Below, piece by piece: positions 6,703-13,690 of a DNA stretch of 13,690 nt (the first letter of the stretch is position 1; each line of letters begins with the position of its first letter). The position numbers and the translations under genes are program-made. The stretch comes from Treponema sp. (GTDB taxonomy: Bacteria > Spirochaetota > Spirochaetia > Treponematales > Breznakiellaceae), in assembly GCA_031258265.1 (NCBI GenBank), contig JAIRNB010000231.1, forward strand, positions 1 to 13,690, in the 5' to 3' direction. The notes under the pieces are model-generated. The model worked only from the letters and a program-made list of their open reading frames with translations. It had not been told where the DNA came from and ran no database searches.

Positions 6703-9207
6703 CTAATAGCTGATGGCAAAGGAAAGTACCCAGTCAAGGCCGCCCCCGGGCCCGTTTTTCCCAATGGAACCTTCTTCCCACTGGACCTTGCCGTCTACCG
6801 TTCTAAACCGTTTGGCAAAGCTGAAACGCAGGGGAAATTGGGGGATAGTAAAACGGAGTCCGCCGCCCAGGCTGTAGCGCATAATGTCAAGATCGAAACC
6901 GGTAAAAAATTCCCGGGGTGTCGGGCTGACCCCCGCCACATCAAAAAAGAAATCCCAGGCCAGGACTCCGGGAACCAGGGGGATCCGCAGTTCCGCCCAG
7001 TTGTCCCACAGGGCCAGGCCCTTAACCCGGTAATCGGCGTTCCAGCCCCGGGCTATAAACATGCCGTCCACCGCCAGTTTATTCGCGTTTTCGATGATCG
7101 GCATATCCTCGCCCGGCTGTTTGAAGATAAAGGAAAGGCCCGAATGGACTCCGGCGATAAGCTTGAAGCTCCAATGCTCACCCACAGGGATGTTGACCAG
7201 TGTATAGAAATACTCGGCCTTCGTATCGCTGCGGATGTACTTTTCCCTTTCCATGGGCAGAATCCCGTATATGCCAAAACGCTGGCTGCCGAAGTAACCG
7301 TCTGAGGGATCGTAGTAAATATCCCGTTGATCCAGGCTGACCGAAGCCCACACCGAATTGGCGGGGGTTGGTCTGTTGTTGTCCCGGCGAATGGTATAAT
7401 CCAGGGGCCGGTAGAGATTCGCGTCGTAGGCATTCAAAATGATCCCCGCCCTCATTCCTACGCCGGTGGAGAGAATCCCCAGAAACGTGTTCCAGCGGTA
7501 CCCGGTGGAAAGGCCCAGGGAAAAATACCACTGGTTATAACGCATAAGGAATTCGGAAGGGTAGCTGGAAGCCTTTTCAAACTCTTCATAAGAATCAAAA
7601 CCGTCGGGGTAGGCGTAGGTCTCGTTCCCATAGAAGAAGGGGGCGATATTATCCATGGGGGTAAGGCGCTGGGTATGGGATATGGACAGATCGGTACCCA
7701 GGGACAGGGGCAGGCCGAAAATATAACGGTGAGTGTAGTTGAAGGCCAGGCTCTGGGTGTCCGGGGAGGCGTTTATCTCCGCCCCCAGACTGTTCCCCGT
7801 GCCCCGGAAGTTGCGGTCGTTGATGCGCAGCATCCCCGATATGGGAAACTGGCCGGGGTCGGAGGTCCCCGAAAAGGTAACGCCGAATTGAATATCCGTG
7901 GTGGGCTGTTCCTCAACCCGGAATACCAGGTCCATCAGGCTTTCCGAACTCCCCGGTTCGGTCTCCGGTATGATGGCGGAGAAGAATTGCAGGTTGTAGA
8001 GGTTCCGTAGACCGTCGGCTACTTTGGTTTTGGAAAACACGTCCCCCGGTTCCAGGGGAATTTCCCGCAGTACCACTTCTTTTCTTGTTTTATCGAGGCC
8101 TTCGACACGGATACTTTCTATATGGGCCCGGCCCCGTTCGATGATTTCGATCTTGTAAAAAACGGTTTTTTTATCCTGATCCCGTTCTTCTTCCCGGTTG
8201 ATAGTATTAAAAATATAACCGCTTTCAAAATACAGATCGGCGATCCGCTGGAGGTCCGCTTCCAGTCTGCTGACCCGTACATCATCCCCTATCTTGGAAT
8301 ATACCTGATCTTCCAACTGCTCCGAGGAAAAAATATGGTTCCCCGAAAAACTGATGCCCCCGAAGGTAAACCGGCTCCCCTCGTGAATATCGAAGGTAAG
8401 GATCATGCCGGCGTTCCCCTTGTCATCTACCACTTCGGTCCTGGGTACATCCCGGACCTCCGCGTCAATGTAACCCCGGTCCCGGTAATACTGGGTTATG
8501 GACTGGATGTCCGCGATCAATTTGGCTTCCTGAAAAGCCCCGTCGTTGATCAGCCCCTTGGCTTTAAGGGAAAGTTGACCCCGGAGAGTCCTGTCGGAAA
8601 ATACGGTATTTCCGTTAAAACGGAATTCCTGGATAAAATTCTGGGTTCCCTCGCTGATAAAAAAGATGATGACCGCTTCCCCCTGGGCATTGACCTGAAT
8701 TTCCGAACGGACCGTGGCCCGGGTGTAACCCTTTTCCAGATATTTGTTGATCACGGCCTGCTCTTCGTCCCCCACCCGGCGTTTTTCCGCCCGGTCCCCC
8801 GGCTTTAGGGTTACCGCGTCAAGGAGTTCCGTCTGGCGGACATGGCTGTTCCCCACAAAGGAAATCCGGGAAATTACCGGCTGTTCTGTAACGGTGAAGC
8901 GGAGGATAAGCCCGGAACGACTCGAATCCGAAGGGGCCGTGGAGGGGGAGAGCAGTTCAAAAAACCCCGTGGCATAGAGCCGCATCTGGAGTTCTTCCAC
9001 CAGTTCGTAGCTGTATTCCTGGCCCATATAGGCCGCCAGAATCCCCTCCAAGTCCTGGGGGCTGGCATGGCGGAGACCGGAAAAGACAATCTCCCGAATG
9101 GGTTTACCCAGGTACCACTCATCCTCCTGGGCAGAACAGGGACTCACCGTCACGAAACTGGAATAGGCTGCCAAAACCAGGGAAAAAATTACAAAACAAC
9201 GGCGCAT
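6703..9207 (-). CDS. bamA: Outer-membrane protein assembly factor BamA
   Basis: BamA is the essential Omp85-family insertase that folds beta-barrel proteins into the outer membrane. The 834 residues begin with a signal peptide (1-26, cleavage likely after PCSA). Five POTRA repeats follow at roughly 36-108, 111-187, 192-276, 280-358 and 362-434. Each ends in an hxF-type strand, and the GN turn motif recurs (VGN 118-120, NGN 198-200, SGN 288-290). The barrel runs from about 437 to 834. It contains the loop-6 motif as ARGW (719-722; usually VRGF/Y) and the typical late-barrel stretch WAELRIPLVPG (737-747). The final strand LDWVLSFAISY ends in Tyr, not the usual Phe. AGGAG sits 5 nt before the ATG. 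It is the orthologue of T. pallidum TP0326 and B. burgdorferi BB0795 by context and architecture. Spirochetes lack a recognisable TamA, and TamB next door is thought to work with BamA. Confidence 0.96.
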   Translation of the reverse strand: MRRCFVIFSLVLAAYSSFVTVSPCSAQEDEWYLGKPIREIVFSGLRHASPQDLEGILAAYMGQEYSYELVEELQMRLYATGFFELLSPSTAPSDSSRSGLILRFTVTEQPVISRISFVGNSHVRQTELLDAVTLKPGDRAEKRRVGDEEQAVINKYLEKGYTRATVRSEIQVNAQGEAVIIFFISEGTQNFIQEFRFNGNTVFSDRTLRGQLSLKAKGLINDGAFQEAKLIADIQSITQYYRDRGYIDAEVRDVPRTEVVDDKGNAGMILTFDIHEGSRFTFGGISFSGNHIFSSEQLEDQVYSKIGDDVRVSRLEADLQRIADLYFESGYIFNTINREEERDQDKKTVFYKIEIIERGRAHIESIRVEGLDKTRKEVVLREIPLEPGDVFSKTKVADGLRNLYNLQFFSAIIPETEPGSSESLMDLVFRVEEQPTTDIQFGVTFSGTSDPGQFPISGMLRINDRNFRGTGNSLGAEINASPDTQSLAFNYTHRYIFGLPLSLGTDLSISHTQRLTPMDNIAPFFYGNETYAYPDGFDSYEEFEKASSYPSEFLMRYNQWYFSLGLSTGYRWNTFLGILSTGVGMRAGIILNAYDANLYRPLDYTIRRDNNRPTPANSVWASVSLDQRDIYYDPSDGYFGSQRFGIYGILPMEREKYIRSDTKAEYFYTLVNIPVGEHWSFKLIAGVHSGLSFIFKQPGEDMPIIENANKLAVDGMFIARGWNADYRVKGLALWDNWAELRIPLVPGVLAWDFFFDVAGVSPTPREFFTGFDLDIMRYSLGGGLRFTIPQFPLRFSFAKRFRTVDGKVQWEEGSIGKNGPGGGLDWVLSFAISY

Positions 9208-9313
9208 CTACACTCCTACCAGCGGTCCTTCAAACCTGTATCCTTGTTTCACCGGCAGCTTATAGAATCTTTCCCGTGTCCGGTTTTTGGAAAACAGGTA
9301 AAGCTTGCCTGCA

Positions 9314-12300
9314 CTAAAAAGAAAAATTCCACGAAATAGTGAAAGAACAATCATCCAAATACCAGTTTTCCGGATGGGCGGGAACCAAATTCCAGCGGAT
9401 ATTCCCCAGGGGACTCCTAAGTTCGATCCCAAAATCCGGTTCAAACGTATAACCTCCAAAGGTTCGCTTCTTTTCATCATAGCGAAGGGACACCATAGCC
9501 TGGGCAAACATCTCCGACCCGATGTATTTACCTAGGAAAACAGAGGTATTATCAAAATAGTTACCGACCCAGCCAATCCTGTCAACAGGCTGTTCCTGGA
9601 GCCCGATAAGACCGAAGGCGGCCCTCTGGATAAACTGGGTACGGATGCTGAACATATCCACATGCAGGAGATCCCGCAGGGCTCCCTGTACCCGGCGCAT
9701 AACCTGGGATTGGGCAAGAAGATCCGCGGAAGACGCGAGGAAGGGATTGGAAACGCTTCCGTCCTCCCCGGTGGCGCCGACAAAGTTCTGTCCCAGGAGG
9801 GAGAGAATCTCCGTCTGGGAAAGGGCCGGGCTGGATTCAAAACGGGGGGTAAAGGACTGTAAGGGGGCGTTATCCACCACCATGGAGATAGTAACCGGTC
9901 CGTTGCTGGCCCGGTCCCTGACCTCTGCCCTTACAGAGATCCGGGGATCAAAGTGATCTTGATCCTCCTTAAAGGACAACATTCCGCTGCGGATATAGAA
10001 GCTCCGCTCAAAGTAAAACACCTCCCCACTCCGCAATTTTACATCCCCGGTAAAGTTAAAACTCCTGTCCAGGCTGTTGACGGCAATTTTAGCCTTGGTT
10101 CCCAGGTCCGCGTAAGTCTGGAGTATGGGGAATTCCCTGACGGGCCAGAGGAACTCCACTTTTTTGCCCGCGGTAACGGTGATATTTGCCAGGACGGGTA
10201 TATCCAGGTCCTCCCAGAGGCCCCCCTCCTGGGAGGCGGCGATCTCCGCGGCGTTCAGGCTGATTTCGGTCTCCTGGGCGATGAGGTCCCCCGAAACGCT
10301 TACGACCCTGTCCGCCATAGAGACATTCAAGGCCCCCGATGTGGTCCCCCGGGCAAGAATACCCCCTATGTCGAATTTAAAGGGCAGGGGCCGGTCCCTG
10401 CCCACCCTGACATTTACGGAAAAAGAGACGGGTATCCATTTTTCCAGCAGAATTAAACCGTTTACCAGCCCCTGGCCCTTGCCACAGGAGGCGACCGTAT
10501 CCGTAAAATGGATTTCGTCACCGTCGAAGACGAGGCTCATATCCACGGGGATAATGTCTTCCGCCAGGAACCGGGGAACCTGCATCCGCAGTTTTTCCCC
10601 CTGGAACTTGCCGTAGAATTCCGGGTTCTCCAGGGGGCCCCGGATCTGCAGGGAACCGATGGCATGGCCGGAGCTAATATTGAATTCTTCCCTGGTGGGG
10701 ACAAATTGCCAAAGGGCGGGAAGATTCACCAGTATCCTCTCCCCCCGGACATCCAGTTCCCCAAGGCCCAGGGTTCCCATGAAGGTTCCCCGCAAGGGGA
10801 AGGGATCGGCAAAGGCGGCGATAAAAGCGCCGTCCTGTTTAATGTTAAAGAAAATCATGTCCTCCGGCCCGCCGGAAAAGACCAGCCCTTCCCCCTGGCG
10901 GGAAAAGGCAAATTTGAAGCTTTCCTCCCGGTTCTCATCACCGATGACGATATTTTCCAATTCAATAGCGCCCCGCAGGTTTTTTAGGGCGGCGGCGTAG
11001 TCAAGCCAGGAATCCATGGGAGCAAAATGGGAATTCACGGAGAAGTCCATTCCAAGCTCTCTGCCCGACAGGCTTCCCCGGACCCTGCCCGATCCTTCTA
11101 TCCGGGATTCATCCATGCTTAACTGAAACTGGGGTATAAAGGTCTCCAGCCCCCCCATGGAAAGCCGTAGATTTTCGGCGCGGAATCCCCTGCCGTCGAT
11201 ATACGCCTGGCCTCCGGCCCTGATCTCCTGTCCGCTGCTGGCCACCCCCAGGGAGTAGATATTCAGCTGGGCGTTGAACTGTTTAAGGGACTCCCATTCA
11301 AGTTCCAGAATTCCATCCATCTGGATATTGGGGAAGCGCCGGAAGAACCGGGCTAAACGCATGTCCACACCGGAAATCCGTAGTTTAAGGCGGGGGGAAC
11401 CGGCGGGCCGGTCGAGGAATTCCGGAAGATTCCCGCCGGACCGGGAGTTGAAAAAATTCCAAAAGATCAGGGGCCAATCGCTGGACCAGACCAGGTCCTT
11501 CAGGAAGGGCAGGTCCCTATCGTTCCCGCCCCAATTTGCCGCGTCTCCCCGAATCCAGGAAATATCCACCGAGTAACTTTCCCGCTGCTCATCGTCACGG
11601 ACCGAAAAGCTCCCCTTGTATTCCCCGGCCGCCTCTGGGGAAAAGACCCCGCCCCCCGTTAGAACCCCCAGGGAGTCATCAAAATATATATCCCGCAGGA
11701 GAATCTGGCTTTGATCCACCAAGGCGGAAAGCCGCAGGAGTCCCCCCTGTCCCGGACTGGAGCCGGAATTGGTAAAATCCGCCAGTTCCAGTTTGGCAAG
11801 TTCAAAAAACCAGGATTCGGAAGATCGGTAACCCATGGTAAGGTCAAAACTGCTCCGGCCTATCCGCTCCTCGAACTGGACGGGGATATTATCTCCTTTA
11901 ATCCTGCCGGAATAGATCCCATCCCCCATGGAAACAATAAAAGCGGAGAGGCCATAGGAACCTTCGATACTTAAAGACCGGCGTTCCAGCAGGGTCCCCT
12001 CCAGGTAGTAGTTTATATCCCGGTAAAGGGCGTCAAAAGAGAAGGAGATATTTTCCGTGTCGGAAAAATCCGACTGGCCGGTAATCTGGATGTTCCCCCC
12101 CTCCCAGAGAATCTGCCCGCCGTCCACGGTAAAACGCCTGTCCGTACCGGAGACGGAAAAAAGGGCAAGCAGGTCTTTGTATCCTGAATAGGAAATCACC
12201 AGCCGGGGGGCATTGTAGAGGAGCTGATCAAAGTTGGTACTGACAAATATTTCGGTTGTCACCAGGGTGTTTTGGAGGGCGTTCTCCCACAACCGGGGGA

Positions 12301-13690
12301 TCAGGGGGGGGAGTCTGTGGGGTAATTCGAATTTCGCCGCCAGGGGACGGATCATTTCCGTAAAGTCCAGGGCGGAAAAGGAATCCAGGGTAAAGCGGGT
12401 CTCCAGATACCGGGGCGCATAGTCAAAGGTTCCGCTAAGGCGGATGGCGGGGACCTCCCCGGAAGACTGGTCCGCCAGGGATCCTCCGGTTTCATCCGGG
12501 CTTTCGGCCAAGGCTTCAGCCGGAGATACATCCCGGTCCCCATAGGACCGCAGGAGGCCGGCGGAAAAACTCAGAGCCGAAGCTTCCCTAACCAGATCCA
12601 TCTCCAGGGCCTTAAACTCCGCTTCCCCAACCTGGAGCTTATCCGCAAGAATCTTTATGTCCTTACCCCGGCTCCTGATCGAGAGCAGGGTATTGATGTC
12701 CCCCTCTCCGGTAAAGCTTAAATCCGCAATGCCCAGGGTCCCGTTAAGGTTAAGGGAAGCAATATCCACCCCGCCTTGAAAACTTAAGGTTCCCCCTGCC
12801 CCGTTCCGCCGGTTCCCCTGTACCAGTTTAAGATTCAGGCGCTCAACATCAATATGATCCCCCCGCCCCGCCAGCTTAACGCTGAAACCCGAATTGGCCA
12901 GGGGCAGGTTTGGGGGAATAGACCCCGAAAGATCCGCCCGGTAGTCAAATACCCCCCCGGCGGAATACGCCAGCACAGCTTCTCCGGTGGCCCGCAGGGC
13001 AAGGAACCGGTTGTAATCCTTCCAGGAACCCAGAAACCGCAGGGCATCGGCGGGGCTGTAGTTCCGGCAGTTCAAGCGGGCGGAGATCTCCCCCGTGTCA
13101 AGATCGTAGTCCAGGGCGGCGCTAAGGGGACCTGTCATACCGGGGGATCTGTTGTTCAGGCTAAGAATCCGGTCCTTTAGTTCCAGATTCAATTCCAGGC
13201 CGGCGGCGCGGAACCGGTCCTCCTCCACCAGGGGAAGGGACAGGAAGGCCGTCCCCCCGCTGAGGTCCGTTTCACCGGACAGGCGGAAACGGCCTGCGGT
13301 GGAAAGATTCAGGGAAGGCTGTCCCCCAAAAAGCTGTATCACGGGTAAAGAAAGGCCGGAAAAGAATTGTTCCCCCAGGTGGAGTTCCGCGTCCCAGTTC
13401 CCCTGGGCCTCGATCCGGCCGTCACGAATCTCCGCGTCCATGTTCAGGTCGGAAAGGGAACCGATTCCCTCTGCGCGGAAATTCCCGCCCCTGATCCTGA
13501 AACTAAAAATTTCCAGGGAAATACCGTTTTCCCCGCCGGAGACGGCCGCCTCCCGTAGCCGGGTCAGCAGTTCCGGCAGGTCCCGGTCTTCCCGGGGGTC
13601 TATATATAGTTCCGGCTTATCTATCCGCAGACCCCTGATTCCCCGGCCCTCCTTCCGCAGCAGGTCCCACAGGGACCAGGAAAGGCGGAA
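9314..13690 (-). CDS. tamB: TamB-family (DUF490) translocation/lipid-transport protein, N-terminus beyond window
   Basis: TamB/AsmA-like proteins span the periplasm as long beta-taco scaffolds anchored in the inner membrane. They are implicated in outer-membrane protein assembly and phospholipid transport. The frame is open to the right edge and gives 1458 residues, well above the 1259 of E. coli TamB and close to the B. burgdorferi homologue BB0794. The visible N-terminal part has the AsmA/TamB-like signature LRIDKPELYIDP (about residues 21-32 of the visible frame). Hundreds of residues of short alternating beta-strands follow. The C-terminal DUF490 domain occupies about the last 370 residues, with LSQTEILSLLGQNFVG and a final strand SFTISWNFSF ending in Phe. 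The signal anchor is not in the window. It lies upstream of bamA with a 106-bp gap, in which I see only the bamA Shine-Dalgarno. A run of eight C in the coding strand lies at 12311-12304. Confidence 0.93.
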   Translation of the reverse strand, partial: FRLSWSLWDLLRKEGRGIRGLRIDKPELYIDPREDRDLPELLTRLREAAVSGGENGISLEIFSFRIRGGNFRAEGIGSLSDLNMDAEIRDGRIEAQGNWDAELHLGEQFFSGLSLPVIQLFGGQPSLNLSTAGRFRLSGETDLSGGTAFLSLPLVEEDRFRAAGLELNLELKDRILSLNNRSPGMTGPLSAALDYDLDTGEISARLNCRNYSPADALRFLGSWKDYNRFLALRATGEAVLAYSAGGVFDYRADLSGSIPPNLPLANSGFSVKLAGRGDHIDVERLNLKLVQGNRRNGAGGTLSFQGGVDIASLNLNGTLGIADLSFTGEGDINTLLSIRSRGKDIKILADKLQVGEAEFKALEMDLVREASALSFSAGLLRSYGDRDVSPAEALAESPDETGGSLADQSSGEVPAIRLSGTFDYAPRYLETRFTLDSFSALDFTEMIRPLAAKFELPHRLPPLIPRLWENALQNTLVTTEIFVSTNFDQLLYNAPRLVISYSGYKDLLALFSVSGTDRRFTVDGGQILWEGGNIQITGQSDFSDTENISFSFDALYRDINYYLEGTLLERRSLSIEGSYGLSAFIVSMGDGIYSGRIKGDNIPVQFEERIGRSSFDLTMGYRSSESWFFELAKLELADFTNSGSSPGQGGLLRLSALVDQSQILLRDIYFDDSLGVLTGGGVFSPEAAGEYKGSFSVRDDEQRESYSVDISWIRGDAANWGGNDRDLPFLKDLVWSSDWPLIFWNFFNSRSGGNLPEFLDRPAGSPRLKLRISGVDMRLARFFRRFPNIQMDGILELEWESLKQFNAQLNIYSLGVASSGQEIRAGGQAYIDGRGFRAENLRLSMGGLETFIPQFQLSMDESRIEGSGRVRGSLSGRELGMDFSVNSHFAPMDSWLDYAAALKNLRGAIELENIVIGDENREESFKFAFSRQGEGLVFSGGPEDMIFFNIKQDGAFIAAFADPFPLRGTFMGTLGLGELDVRGERILVNLPALWQFVPTREEFNISSGHAIGSLQIRGPLENPEFYGKFQGEKLRMQVPRFLAEDIIPVDMSLVFDGDEIHFTDTVASCGKGQGLVNGLILLEKWIPVSFSVNVRVGRDRPLPFKFDIGGILARGTTSGALNVSMADRVVSVSGDLIAQETEISLNAAEIAASQEGGLWEDLDIPVLANITVTAGKKVEFLWPVREFPILQTYADLGTKAKIAVNSLDRSFNFTGDVKLRSGEVFYFERSFYIRSGMLSFKEDQDHFDPRISVRAEVRDRASNGPVTISMVVDNAPLQSFTPRFESSPALSQTEILSLLGQNFVGATGEDGSVSNPFLASSADLLAQSQVMRRVQGALRDLLHVDMFSIRTQFIQRAAFGLIGLQEQPVDRIGWVGNYFDNTSVFLGKYIGSEMFAQAMVSLRYDEKKRTFGGYTFEPDFGIELRSPLGNIRWNLVPAHPENWYLDDCSFTISWNFSF

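Noticed and set aside
6637..8808. Long plus-strand open frames (222, 227 and 228 codons) opposite bamA
   Set aside because: They are antisense to a clear bamA, have low-complexity GPG-rich translations with no recognisable domain, and are expected in GC-rich DNA with strong third-position bias.
9208..9313. Small gene or promoter in the tamB–bamA gap
   Set aside because: The open frame over this gap is out of frame with tamB and has no ribosome binding site. A TATAAG-like hexamer lacks a -35 partner. Only the bamA Shine-Dalgarno is supported.

Overview
The window looks like chromosomal DNA from a spirochete of the Treponema group. The evidence is the minus-strand cluster tamB–bamA–skp–mutS, an arrangement known from Treponema pallidum (TP0325–TP0328) and Borrelia burgdorferi (BB0794–BB0797). 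The proteins are clearly divergent spirochetal versions. The DNA is GC-rich with strong G/C third-position bias, which suggests a free-living or gut-associated treponeme rather than T. pallidum or Borrelia; species cannot be fixed from the sequence alone.

Layout, in minus-strand transcription order from the right edge. (1) A very large TamB-like protein, its N-terminus beyond the window, is followed after 106 bp by BamA (five POTRA domains plus beta-barrel). After 78 bp comes a Skp/OmpH-type periplasmic chaperone, and after 55 bp the mismatch-repair protein MutS. The first three form an outer-membrane assembly block: Skp escorts unfolded outer-membrane proteins, BamA inserts them, and TamB spans the periplasm. 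MutS is the tail gene of the block. (2) A plus-strand gene for an AlbA_2/HATPase-type protein meets mutS tail to tail with 6 bp between the stops. It is less GC-rich than its neighbours and looks like an insertion. (3) A 337-bp divergent intergenic region holds an unusually dense series of perfect hairpins, an 11-bp palindrome and back-to-back promoter-like hexamers. (4) A dihydroorotase-type amidohydrolase on the minus strand is followed, translationally coupled, by rimP (ribosome maturation factor), whose last few codons lie off the left edge.

Most of the window is ordinary conserved spirochete chromosome. The items worth a second look are the start of mutS and the structured intergenic region. 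For mutS, a good Shine-Dalgarno sequence points to an in-frame ACG codon rather than to any ATG. The intergenic region could be a dispersed palindromic repeat or a structured leader RNA of the dihydroorotase gene. I found no convincing new multi-gene system, no tRNA or rRNA genes, no CRISPR array and no complete insertion sequence.
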